Shown in pieces: positions 55,810 through 62,661 of a DNA stretch of 64,000 nucleotides (the first letter of the stretch is position 1; each line of letters starts with the position of its first letter). Source of the stretch: Microtetraspora malaysiensis (GTDB lineage: Bacteria > Actinomycetota > Actinomycetes > Streptosporangiales > Streptosporangiaceae); contig NZ_BBYJ01000017.1 in NCBI RefSeq assembly GCF_001528665.1, positions 389,681-453,680 of the forward strand, written 5' to 3'. Under the pieces are notes generated by a model. It was not told the DNA's origin. It ran no database searches and saw only the letters and a program-made list of their open reading frames with translations. The position numbers and the translations under genes were made by a program.

Positions 55810-56166
55810 ATGAGCGACGCGCAGCACTCAAGCAGGCGAGCAAAACGGCGACGCGCCCGAGCGGCCAAGCAGATGGCCAAGCAGGCGGCTATGGAGAAAA
55901 GCGTGGTTCGCAGGCTTGTGCTCTACACGGTGGCTGGCGTTCTTATTCTCGGCGGCTTGATCTTTCTGGTGTTTCCGGTCGTGGGAGTGGTCGGTGCAGG
56001 TGGCATCGCCTCGGGCGTGATCTTCGCTGCTTCAGCGGGTGGGTCCACAAGCTGGGTAGTGCCACCTAATCCCCGTGCACTTTATCGCGCCATGGTCATG
56101 GCCATCAGCGGTCTTCTGCTCCTAGCGTTCGTGGTGGTGTATGGAGTCTCGGAACAGATCGGGTGA
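55810..56166 (+). CDS. small membrane protein with basic N-terminus
   Basis: 118 residues, not recognised. The first 30 residues are very basic and helical (RRAKRRRARAAKQMAKQAAM); then three hydrophobic helices: LVLYTVAGVLILGGLIFLVF, VGVVGAGGIASGVIFAAS and AMVMAISGLLLLAFVVVYGV. ATG at 55810, preceded by GGGGCGGC only. It resembles unnamed small membrane proteins of actinobacterial islands. Followed closely by repeat copy B. Confidence 0.6.
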   Translation: MSDAQHSSRRAKRRRARAAKQMAKQAAMEKSVVRRLVLYTVAGVLILGGLIFLVFPVVGVVGAGGIASGVIFAASAGGSTSWVVPPNPRALYRAMVMAISGLLLLAFVVVYGVSEQIG

Positions 56167-56172
56167 GTGACC

Positions 56173-56263
56173 AACTGCGTGACAACGCCGACGAACGACA
56201 CTGGACGCTGGCGGACGGCAGTGGACTGCCTCCGCAGGTAGAGGCCATGTAAGGCCAGTTCGA
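56173..56263 (+). repeat. 91-bp direct repeat, copy B
   Basis: Second copy of the repeat at 54928. In this copy the protein frame that is shared with copy A ends at a TAA (56250), so it is not part of a longer gene. Lies 7 bp after the membrane gene stop. Confidence 0.65.
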
Positions 56264-56427
56264 ACACCTGTTGCCGTTGCCCTACAAGCGAGGCGTCGGG
56301 GCACATCCAGGGCACATGAGCGTGAAAAGCAGCGCACAACGATGAGAAGCGGCGAACACTGAAAGCCCAGCTCAGCGGATGACCTGGGCAGCCACCGCAG
56401 GTCAGCCGCTACGACGGATCAGATCTC

Positions 56428-56443
56428 GATGTACTAGTACATC
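56428..56443. promoter_or_regulatory. perfect 16-bp palindrome upstream of the DUF6461-like gene
   Basis: GATGTACTAGTACATC is a perfect dyad, and pairing resumes one base beyond on each side (CT/AG). It lies 79 bp before the gene at 56522, a suitable place for an operator. The protein that would bind is unknown. Confidence 0.45.
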
Positions 56444-56521
56444 TAGCTGGGCTCTCACCTTCCTGGAGGTGGTTCGACTAACTTATCCAGCGCCACGGTC
56501 AACGGGCAGGAGGAAGGGACC

Positions 56522-57094
56522 ATGGTCGAGCTGAGTCGGGCCGACTTTGATTGGCTGAGGGACATCACCGTCCTCGGACATGCGTGGAGCCTGACCTTTG
56601 TCCGAGGCGTCGACGAGGCCGAGGCGTTGCGCCGGCTGGGTGCGCAGCAGGTTGATATACGTCTCTTCACAAAAGAAGAATGCCCGTTGCCCGAGGTGGT
56701 ACGGGCCTGGCGGTTAGGCGATTGGACCGTAATCATCGAGGTAGCCGATTGCAGGCTGGTCGACCCGAAGGTCACGGATGCTCTATCCGCGCAGACTGAG
56801 ACAATTATGATCTTCGAGAACGTCAACGGGTGGAGTGGATTCGAGCACGTGGTCGACGGGCAGTTGATGACCTCGTTCGACCCTGTCGCCGCGTGCTTAC
56901 GAGAAGGGGACGAACCCGATCGATTTGTCGAGGAGATGCGTGCGGCAGGGTTCGATCCGGACACTGTTTCCGACGAAGACTTCGATCTCCCGGACGACGA
57001 GGGGTCGTTATTCGTGCTGACCGCCCTACTGACTGGTGTCGTCCTCACCTGGGAGATCTTCGATGGGCCACTGCCGGGCGCCCTCGTGAAATGA
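56522..57094 (+). CDS. DUF6461-like protein
   Basis: 190 residues, acidic, soluble. The opening ADFDWLRDITVLGHAWSLTF followed by VRGVDEAEALRRLGAQQ resembles DUF6461 proteins of Streptomyces as I recall them; function is unknown. ATG at 56522 follows GGAGGAAGGG, a strong ribosome site that decides the start. Codon use is less GC-biased than the core genome (for example ATACGTCTCTTCACAAAAG), in line with transfer. Confidence 0.65.
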   Translation: MVELSRADFDWLRDITVLGHAWSLTFVRGVDEAEALRRLGAQQVDIRLFTKEECPLPEVVRAWRLGDWTVIIEVADCRLVDPKVTDALSAQTETIMIFENVNGWSGFEHVVDGQLMTSFDPVAACLREGDEPDRFVEEMRAAGFDPDTVSDEDFDLPDDEGSLFVLTALLTGVVLTWEIFDGPLPGALVK

Positions 57095-57514
57095 ACGTGG
57101 CTGCTGTACAGCAGCCACCAAGCTGCGCAATGCCTCATAGTGACGGGCGCCACCATACGCCGGAACAGGCCGAGAAGTTGCCGATCTGGTGACTGGTGCC
57201 CGTTTGCAAGCGGGCGCTCAACACCGTTGACACTGACGGCCATGGTGACGGCAACGTCGGCCAACAGGGACACACGCTGGGCACGTTCAGGCATTCTCTA
57301 ACCCCAGGTCGTCGATGACAGCCGGGGCGATTGCTATACCTGAAAAGCGGAAGGTCGTACGGGATATCCGCCACGGGATGATTCCTGGCCTCCCGGCTCC
57401 GCTGCCTCACTGTCCGTGGTCGCTTTCGGAGGATTGGAGAGCGCGGCGGCGCGTGACTCCGGATCTCTCTTCCCCAGGGATGGGAGTCATCTGCGCCGCC
57501 GCGCCCGTCAGGAC
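57095..57514. other. intergenic, decayed sequence
   Basis: About 420 bp with no confident gene. It holds the CCCGTTTGCAAGC block (57199-57211) shared with 55617, the small dyad GGCTGCTGTACAGCAGCC (57099-57116), and short frames only. Confidence 0.4.
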
Positions 57515-57564
57515 GCGACGGTACGGGGCCTGAACGGGGGCGTCAGGACAGCCCGTACCGTCGC
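57515..57564. terminator. long bidirectional hairpin
   Basis: GCGACGGTACGGG (57515-57527) pairs perfectly with CCCGTACCGTCGC (57552-57564); an inner stem CCTGA/TCAGG (57529-57533 and 57543-57547) extends it. It lies between the DUF6461-like gene and the two convergent minus-strand genes, so it probably ends transcripts from both sides. Confidence 0.65.
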
Positions 57565-57578
57565 GCCGGTCTGGAAAC

Positions 57579-57818
57579 TCAGGACACCGGCCGCAACCGA
57601 GGGCGTGGCGAATCCTTCCCTTCGCCCCGTTTCTCCTCGGCCAGGTGTCGGGCCAGTTCCTCAAGATCCGCGCCACAGCGGACGTTGGACAGCCCGCGTG
57701 CCACCTTCTGCGGTGGGAGGTTCGTGCGACGGACGGCGCACCAGCCGCCTCCGGCCGCGTCGGTGATGGTCCACTGCTTGCCGTACTCGGCTTCCAGGCC
57801 GCGTAGGGTCACGGTCAT
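57579..57818 (-). CDS. hypothetical small protein, second of a minus-strand pair
   Basis: 79 residues: MTVTLRGLEAEYGKQWTI, then AGGGWCAVRRTNLPPQ, LSNVRCGADLEELARHLAEE and a charged tail. Not a domain I can name, though small proteins with this W-C-x-V-R-R-x-x-x-P pattern occur beside XRE regulators in actinomycetes. ATGA overlap with the gene before it (57815-58156) fixes the start at 57818 and shows they are one transcript. Confidence 0.6.
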   Translation of the reverse strand: MTVTLRGLEAEYGKQWTITDAAGGGWCAVRRTNLPPQKVARGLSNVRCGADLEELARHLAEEKRGEGKDSPRPRLRPVS

Positions 57819-58156
57819 ACCGGCAGCCCCATTCGCCTTGAGGGAATCTCCGAAAGTGCCTCGCGGATCAGTTCCGACAGCGGGTGCTCGTCTCGCAGTT
57901 CGGCGTACCGGTCGGCGATACGGCGAGCGGCTGTCACCGGGTCGTCGGCCGGACAGTAGGCGTGCTCCCGTAGTCCGGTCCGCTTGGAGATCCGCCCCGA
58001 CCACCAGGAGAAGGACGCGCCATCGGTCCAGACCACAAGATCCACCCAGACCGATACCAGCGCGATCCCGTAGCCCTCGTGAGCGTCAGCCGTGGTGCCG
58101 AGATCTTCCAGCGCCGTCAGTAATCGGTTGGCTGCTCGGAGTGGTAGGCGATGCAT
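57815..58156 (-). CDS. hypothetical protein, first of a minus-strand pair
   Basis: 113 residues, unknown. Helical start (LPLRAANRLLTALEDLGTTA), then a beta-rich centre (YGIALVSVWVDLVVWTDGAS, FSWWSGRISKRTG) and a helical end (DDPVTAARRIADRYAELRDE). It is transcribed away from the XRE regulator gene across a 115-bp region that holds a perfect 17-bp dyad, so it may be a target of that regulator. Confidence 0.6.
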   Translation of the reverse strand: MHRLPLRAANRLLTALEDLGTTADAHEGYGIALVSVWVDLVVWTDGASFSWWSGRISKRTGLREHAYCPADDPVTAARRIADRYAELRDEHPLSELIREALSEIPSRRMGLPV

Positions 58157-58218
58157 GTCGCGATCATCACGAAAGACGGCACACGCGCTGAACAGCCCAG
58201 CACTGCCGGTAGTGGCGC

Positions 58219-58235
58219 TATTCGTGTCACGAATA
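58219..58235. promoter_or_regulatory. perfect 17-bp dyad between divergent genes
   Basis: TATTCGTGTCACGAATA has perfect 8-bp arms around one T. It lies between the XRE/TPR regulator gene and the divergent pair of small genes, so it is the likely binding site of the regulator. A TAACCT hexamer at 58260-58265, just before the ATG at 58272, could be the -10 of a nearly leaderless transcript. Confidence 0.7.
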
Positions 58236-58271
58236 CGGCCGCGCTGAGGTGATCCGGCTTAACCTAACGTC

Positions 58272-59525
58272 ATGGATCGAGCGAGCGGCAGCTTGCCGCC
58301 CCAGTTCTGGTCTTCCCCTCGTGTGGCGTCCGCGCTCGCGGAGTGCGACATCCCCACCATCCTCGCCGAAGCCATGCGAGCGCACGGGTGGACACAGGAG
58401 CAGCTCGCCGAGGCGGTGGGTTACTCCCAGAGCTGGGTCTCCAAGGTGCTCCGGCATCGGCAGCCGCTCACCATTGATCAAGTTCGAGAGATATCAGGCC
58501 GACTCGGAGTTCCTCTCCATCTGCTCCGGTTCGGCCATCGGGGAGATGACGATCCGACGAAACGGCGAGATTTCGGCAAGGCGGTGGCTCTCGCGGCACT
58601 CACCGTCGCCCCGACTCCGAAACGCGCCGAGGCCGACGAGACCACGGCGCTCACTCTCACCGCGATCACCGGCGCGCAACGCCGCCTTGAGGCCATCACT
58701 CCCGCCCGTGAGCTGGCGCGTGGGGCGGTCGCCCACGTGGAGATGGCCAATCGGACCCTTGGCCGCGCCGCACTGTCCGCGCACGCCACAGAGATCTGCG
58801 CCGCAGTCAGCGAGGCGGCCGGGTTCGCGGCCTGGCTGCACGCCGACATGCACGACACCGGTACGGCACGTACCTACTACCGCCTTTCCATCGACACAGC
58901 CCGGCGGGCGCAGCACAACCTCCTCAGCAGCTACATGATCGGCAGCCTGGCCTCATTCGAGATCGACGCTGAGGATCCTGCTCTCGGCCTGGCGCTGCTC
59001 GCGGAAGCGCGGCGCCAGCTCGGTGATCGGCCCCCCGCGACCGCGCACGCATGGTTGTCGAGCATCGAGGCACTCGGATACGCCACCGCCCACAACGCCA
59101 CGGCAGCCCTAACCGCATTGCAGGCCGCGGAGAAGGCCGTCACCGCGAGCGAGCACGCCGCGTCACCGCCGTGGCCGTGGGTCTTCCCGTTCGACCATGC
59201 AAAGCTCGCGGGCTACCGCGCTCTGGTCATGGTGCGCCTGGAACGGCCCGAGGAGGCCGTGAACGCGTTCGCCGAGTCCCTGTCCTCGACGCAACCAGCG
59301 GTCAAGCAACGAGGCGTACTGATGACCGAGGTCGCCACCGCCAAGAGCATGACCGGCGAGATCGACGAGGCGTTCCACCTGGCAGGCGAGGCCCTCCGGA
59401 TCGGCATGCACCACGGATCCGATCGGGTCATCCACCGCGTGCGGCGCTTCCGCAGGAAGTACACGGGACCGATCACCAGCGGCGTTCGTGCCTTCGACGA
59501 CAGGCTTCGCGCCACCCTCTTGTAG
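58272..59525 (+). CDS. XRE-family regulator with TPR-like C-terminal domain
   Basis: 417 residues. The HTH (about 32-85) reads ILAEAMRAHGWTQEQLAEAV then GYSQSWVSKVLRHRQPLTI. The remaining 300 residues are paired helices without strict TPR consensus, like many Streptomyces regulators that bind a peptide or partner protein. RRDFGKAVALAALTVAP (about 97-115) is a hydrophobic linker seen in this family. The ATG at 58272 lies 36 bp from a perfect dyad. It is followed 11 bp later by a SLOG-like gene, likely co-transcribed. Confidence 0.85.
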   Translation: MDRASGSLPPQFWSSPRVASALAECDIPTILAEAMRAHGWTQEQLAEAVGYSQSWVSKVLRHRQPLTIDQVREISGRLGVPLHLLRFGHRGDDDPTKRRDFGKAVALAALTVAPTPKRAEADETTALTLTAITGAQRRLEAITPARELARGAVAHVEMANRTLGRAALSAHATEICAAVSEAAGFAAWLHADMHDTGTARTYYRLSIDTARRAQHNLLSSYMIGSLASFEIDAEDPALGLALLAEARRQLGDRPPATAHAWLSSIEALGYATAHNATAALTALQAAEKAVTASEHAASPPWPWVFPFDHAKLAGYRALVMVRLERPEEAVNAFAESLSSTQPAVKQRGVLMTEVATAKSMTGEIDEAFHLAGEALRIGMHHGSDRVIHRVRRFRRKYTGPITSGVRAFDDRLRATLL

Positions 59526-59536
59526 AGATGAGGACC

Positions 59537-60010
59537 ATGCCTCGTATCGCCATCTCCGGCCATCGCGGACTGCCCCAGGCCACCGTTGCTCTCGTCGAAG
59601 CCGAACTGAAGAGAGCCCTTGATGACGCAACAGACGTGATCGGCCTGTCCTGCCTGGCGGATGGTGCTGATCAGATCTTCGCGCGAACGGTCGTGGAAGC
59701 GGGGGGCAAGTTGGAGGTCGTTGTTCCCGCCCAGAAGTACCGCGAGGGACTGCCCCCGGAGGCGTGGCGCGAGTACGACGCGCTGATCAGTCACGCGGAC
59801 ACGGTTCACCGGCTCGATTTCGTCGAGTCGACTTCTGAGGCGCACATGGCCGCAGGCGTGTTCATGCTCGACCAGGCGGACCAGCTCTTCGCTGTGTGGG
59901 ACGGCAAGCCCGCCCGAGGGTTCGGCGGCACCGCCGACGTCGTCGCTGAGGCTCGCGGCCGAGGCATGGCCGTCCGGGTGATCTGGCCAGAAGGGGCAGA
60001 GCGCGACTGA
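59537..60010 (+). CDS. SLOG/DprA-like Rossmann nucleotide-binding protein
   Basis: 157 residues. IAISGHRGLPQATVALVEAE opens a Rossmann-like fold; VIGLSCLADGADQIFARTVV and KLEVVVPAQKYREGLPPEAW match the SLOG superfamily (DprA, LOG, conflict-system sensors). FVESTSEAHMAAGVFMLDQA and AVWDGKPARGFGGTADVV complete it. The ATG at 59537 is behind GATGAGG; an ATG at 59528 is an alternative. Its partner is the XRE/TPR regulator upstream, so it may sense or make a nucleotide signal. Enzyme activity is unknown. Confidence 0.7.
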   Translation: MPRIAISGHRGLPQATVALVEAELKRALDDATDVIGLSCLADGADQIFARTVVEAGGKLEVVVPAQKYREGLPPEAWREYDALISHADTVHRLDFVESTSEAHMAAGVFMLDQADQLFAVWDGKPARGFGGTADVVAEARGRGMAVRVIWPEGAERD

Positions 60011-60126
60011 AGCGGAGCAGTGACGCGGTCCTCCATCCCATGGAGCCTGATCCTCTTGTTCAGGGCGGCCAGGCCGATGACGAGGCACCGTCCGAGATCG
60101 GTTTTGATGCCGTCCATCTCCGCAGT

Positions 60127-60146
60127 CTGTACAGATAGCTATACAG
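60127..60146. promoter_or_regulatory. imperfect dyad before the toxin-antitoxin genes
   Basis: CTGTACAGATAGCTATACAG is a 20-bp imperfect palindrome (8 of 10 bases paired) that ends 7 bp before the antitoxin start. This is the usual place for antitoxin autorepression. Confidence 0.55.
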
Positions 60147-60153
60147 TAGATAC

Positions 60154-60462
60154 ATGACCGTTCTGCATGATGCTGCTGAGCTGAGCGTCACGGAGGCGGC
60201 CCAGCGCGGGATCGCTCGCCTCGTGGCCGATGCCGAGCAAGGGACCGATCTGGTGGTGACCCGTCGGCATCAGCCGGTGGCGGCAGTGGTGAGCATCCGT
60301 CGCCTTAATGACCTCGAAGAGGCCGCGGCCGACCTCCGGGACCTGGCGTTGGTGCTCGCCCGCTCCGTCACCGACACCGGGGAGCGCGTCTCGCTCGATG
60401 ATGTGCTCACTGCCTTCGGGCACACGCGGGAGTCGCTTACCGCATTGCCGGATGACGAGTAA
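60154..60462 (+). CDS. Phd/YefM-type antitoxin
   Basis: 102 residues. The N-terminal fold ELSVTEAAQRGIARLVADAE then GTDLVVTRRHQPVAAVVS is the Phd/YefM DNA-binding domain; the acidic C-terminus (SVTDTGERVSLDDVLTAFGH) would wrap the toxin. It starts 7 bp after a dyad operator and ends 2 bp before the RelE-like toxin gene. Known antitoxins of this type neutralise the toxin and repress the pair. Confidence 0.85.
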   Translation: MTVLHDAAELSVTEAAQRGIARLVADAEQGTDLVVTRRHQPVAAVVSIRRLNDLEEAAADLRDLALVLARSVTDTGERVSLDDVLTAFGHTRESLTALPDDE

Positions 60463-60464
60463 AC

Positions 60465-60983
60465 GTGTCCGACGTCGTCTTCACGGCCCCGGCCGTAGAT
60501 GACCTCCGGCGGATCGGCCCCGATGCCGTACCGAAGGTCCTCAAGAAGATCCTGCTTCTACTCGACAATCCTGAGGCCGGCTATCCCTTGGGCGGGGAGC
60601 TGACGGGCTTCCGAAAGCTCGTGGTCGGGCGTAACACCTGGCGGGTCGTCTACCGCATCGCCGATGACAAGTCGATCGAGATCTGCGAAGTGTGGGCCGT
60701 GGGTGAAAGAGCCGACGCCGAGGTGTACGCCGAGGCCACGGCCAGGGTCCGCGCCGCTGGGAAGGGCCGTCCTGGGGTCATCCAGCTCGGGCAGATCATA
60801 GAACGCCTGGGTCCTCTGGCCGATCACATCCGCGTCGATCAACCGCCTCCCAGGGAACCGGTTCCAGACTGGCTCGCGGACCGGTTGATCTACACCGTTG
60901 GCATGTCGCGCGAGGAGGTCGCCGCTCTTGATCTCGAGAAGGCGGTTGACCTGTGGGCAGAATTCCGGTCGAGCTCGCGCTAA
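60465..60983 (+). CDS. RelE/ParE-like toxin with extra C-terminal domain
   Basis: 172 residues; RelE family toxins are usually about 85-100. Residues 1-92 fit RelE/Par[61 protein letters not shown]. Residues about 98-172 ([20 protein letters not shown] onward, ending [11 protein letters not shown]) are an added helical region. The family cuts mRNA on the ribosome or acts on gyrase; which is not known here. GTG start at 60465. Its stop is 27 bp from the second msrA tail. Confidence 0.8.
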   Translation: MSDVVFTAPAVDDLRRIGPDAVPKVLKKILLLLDNPEAGYPLGGELTGFRKLVVGRNTWRVVYRIADDKSIEICEVWAVGERADAEVYAEATARVRAAGKGRPGVIQLGQIIERLGPLADHIRVDQPPPREPVPDWLADRLIYTVGMSREEVAALDLEKAVDLWAEFRSSSR

Positions 60984-61010
60984 CCAGGATCTATTGCTTG
61001 GGGTGAACCG

Positions 61011-61199
61011 CTACCACCAGCAGTACCTTTACCGGAACCCCGGCGGCTACTGCGGCATCGGAGGCACGGGGGTGGGATGCCCGATCGGCCTCACGTCCGG
61101 CGAGGCCTGACCTGCGATAACTGACTAAACCTGGCCCTTGATCGCCCGGCTCGCCCGGTGATGATCAAGGGCCAGGGCTGTTTTCAGCGAGGAGTTTCA
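61011..61199 (+). repeat. msrA 3'-tail direct repeat, copy 2
   Basis: Encodes a detached 32-residue MsrA C-terminus ([18 protein letters not shown] onward to SGEA) at 61012-61110 with its stop and downstream terminator, but no MsrA body. It shares 189 ungapped bases with copy 1. Its codons are GC-rich and [12 protein letters not shown] looks like the usual MsrA tail, so this is more likely the ancestral end of the chromosomal gene, pushed away by an insertion. Confidence 0.88.
61131..61175. terminator. msrA terminator hairpin, copy 2
   Basis: CTGGCCCTTGATC (61131-61143) pairs perfectly with GATCAAGGGCCAG (61163-61175). It is the better preserved form of the hairpin found after msrA, and now follows the toxin gene. 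Confidence 0.75.
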
Positions 61200-61372
61200 C
61201 TGCGTTCAGCGGGATGTGACCAGCGAGCCTCCTCGGCTGCCTGGGGGATGCTGATATGGCTTTCTTGGCCACCGCTCGCTTTCCAACTAGGCAGGCAATC
61301 GTGCCTGGCTGGTGGTCCACTCTTTTCGCACCTTCCGGGTGATGTCTCACATCAACCCAGGCGAGGGGATGT

Positions 61373-61573
61373 ATGACGGAGCAAACGAGTGCGAAGGGCC
61401 TGCTGGGCCTGGGCCGGACCAGACGTGCTGCCGAGGAGGCCCGAGATGCCTCGCGTGAAACGCGGACGGCGGCCGAGGAGACCAAGCACCAGGTCACTGA
61501 GGCGCAGGCGGCGATCGAGCGGATAGAGGAGGCGGTGAGGAGGGTCGAGGAGACGGTGGAAACGACTAGATAA
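61373..61573 (+). CDS. short coiled-coil protein in second cassette
   Basis: 66 residues; residues 17-64 form a continuous charged helix with heptad spacing (RRAAEEARDASRETRTAAEE, then VTEAQAAIERIEEAVRRVEE). The ATG at 61373 follows GAGGGG. No family recognised; such peptides often oligomerise. It lies between msrA tail copy 2 and the second toxin-antitoxin pair. Confidence 0.6.
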   Translation: MTEQTSAKGLLGLGRTRRAAEEARDASRETRTAAEETKHQVTEAQAAIERIEEAVRRVEETVETTR

Positions 61574-61686
61574 TCCGCGCGTCTGGCTCCCGAGGAGGTG
61601 TCGGCCGGAACGTCCGATTAGGTCGCCGACGATCTGCTCGCCTTGCCGCAAGGCGCCAACCCGGCTCCTTACCTGGTCCACTGGTT

Positions 61687-61704
61687 ATCAGAATGTGTTC
61701 TGAT
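61687..61704. promoter_or_regulatory. perfect dyad before the second antitoxin gene
   Basis: ATCAGAATGTGTTCTGAT has perfect 7-bp arms around TGTG and ends 13 bp before the GTG start of the antitoxin-like gene. It fits an antitoxin operator. Confidence 0.65.
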
Positions 61705-61717
61705 TTACGATGATGGA

Positions 61718-62188
61718 GTGAGCACGAGACATGTCGACGCCGTCACCTTCTCGGATCTGTCCAGAAACCCCCGAGCCGTCGCTGAACGCGCCGCGCGGCT
61801 CGGCCGCGTACGTGTGACTCACCGGGATGCCCAGGACTTCTATCTGACCGCGGCTGACCGTGAGGAACGACGCGAACAGACGCTGGCCACGGCCTCTCGC
61901 CTGTTCCTTGCCCTCCTCAAGCACGATCCGACCGCCCGGGCGCTGGTCATTGCGATGCCCGAAGTCTTCCCCTGGGTTCGCCATCTCACCGCGGACGAAC
62001 TGCGTGCCTTCACCCTCGAACTGGTCGAGGCGCTCTCCGATGCGGCGGAATTGGACATTGATGTCACGATGCAGGAGGTCATCGCAGGCTGGCGAGCCAC
62101 CGCTCGAATCAAGGCTGACCCCGCGCACTACGCCCAGGCTCGTGCGGCTACGAGCGGCGACTTCGGGCCGGTAGAGGTTTCGGCGTGA
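61718..62188 (+). CDS. Phd-like antitoxin with extended C-terminus
   Basis: 156 residues from the GTG at 61718, which follows GATGGA. The N-terminus VDAVTFSDLSRNPRAVAERA then RLGRVRVTHRDAQDFYLTAA is a Phd/YefM-like DNA-binding fold. The rest is helical (FLALLKHDPTARALVIAMPE, WVRHLTADELRAFTLELVEA). Its stop overlaps the toxin start (GTGA), so translation would be coupled. A perfect dyad lies just upstream. Confidence 0.75.
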   Translation: MSTRHVDAVTFSDLSRNPRAVAERAARLGRVRVTHRDAQDFYLTAADREERREQTLATASRLFLALLKHDPTARALVIAMPEVFPWVRHLTADELRAFTLELVEALSDAAELDIDVTMQEVIAGWRATARIKADPAHYAQARAATSGDFGPVEVSA

Positions 62189-62540
62189 GCCCGAAGCGTG
62201 GAGACCGGGTGACGGTCCCGCCTCCTGACGATGAGTGGGATGTCCGGTTCGGTACCAGTGATGCGGTCAAGGGCTGGGAGGAGTTGTGCCGTCACGCCCT
62301 GGCCACACACGCCGATGTTTCGAGGCGCTGCGCGCCGATCCACGCTCGCGAGCAGATCACGAGCGTCAGCACCGCCTACGTGGCGACCTCGCGACTCATC
62401 GTCATAACGGCCAAGACCTTGAGCAATGGGAGTTCGAGGTGACCAGCGGCGGGCGTGTCCGTTATGCCATCGATGATGTCACCCGCACTGTCTGGATCAT
62501 TTACGCATCGCCCCGCCATCCGAAAGACACGGATGCGTGA
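62185..62540 (+). pseudogene. RelE/ParE-like toxin gene broken by a frameshift
   Basis: The first frame from GTG 62185 encodes DEWDVRFGTSDAVKGWEELC then RHALATHAD and meets a stop at 62442. The expected continuation, FEALRADPRSRADHERQHRL through QWEFEVTSGGRVRYAIDDVT to ASPRHPKDTDA, lies one base back in another frame and ends at 62540. Together they match a RelE/ParE-type toxin of actinobacteria, so a one-base loss (or two-base gain) near 62310-62325 broke the gene. A sequencing error is the alternative. The antitoxin upstream is intact. Confidence 0.75.
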
Positions 62541-62576
62541 CCCGTTGCTTGCCGATCTATCGCCCGAAGGGAACTG

Positions 62577-62631
62577 CTACCACCAGCAGTACCTGTACAA
62601 GCACCTGGGCGGCTACTGCGGCATCGGGGGC
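62577..62631 (+). repeat. msrA 3'-tail direct repeat, copy 3 (truncated by the IS)
   Basis: CTACCACCAGCAGTACCT is identical to copies 1 and 2; translation gives [18 protein letters not shown] before the insertion sequence begins at 62632. Copies 2 and 3 also share the nearby bases AAC-GCTACC. The rest of the tail should lie beyond the IS, outside the window. Confidence 0.82.
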
Positions 62632-62661
62632 TGTCAATCCCCTGAAAACGTGGAGACGGTC

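Noticed and set aside
53905..62576. A recombinase or excisionase gene inside the cassettes
   Set aside because: I looked for tyrosine- or serine-recombinase motifs on both strands and saw none. The XRE protein is a regulator, not an excisionase, so the enzyme must be elsewhere or lost.
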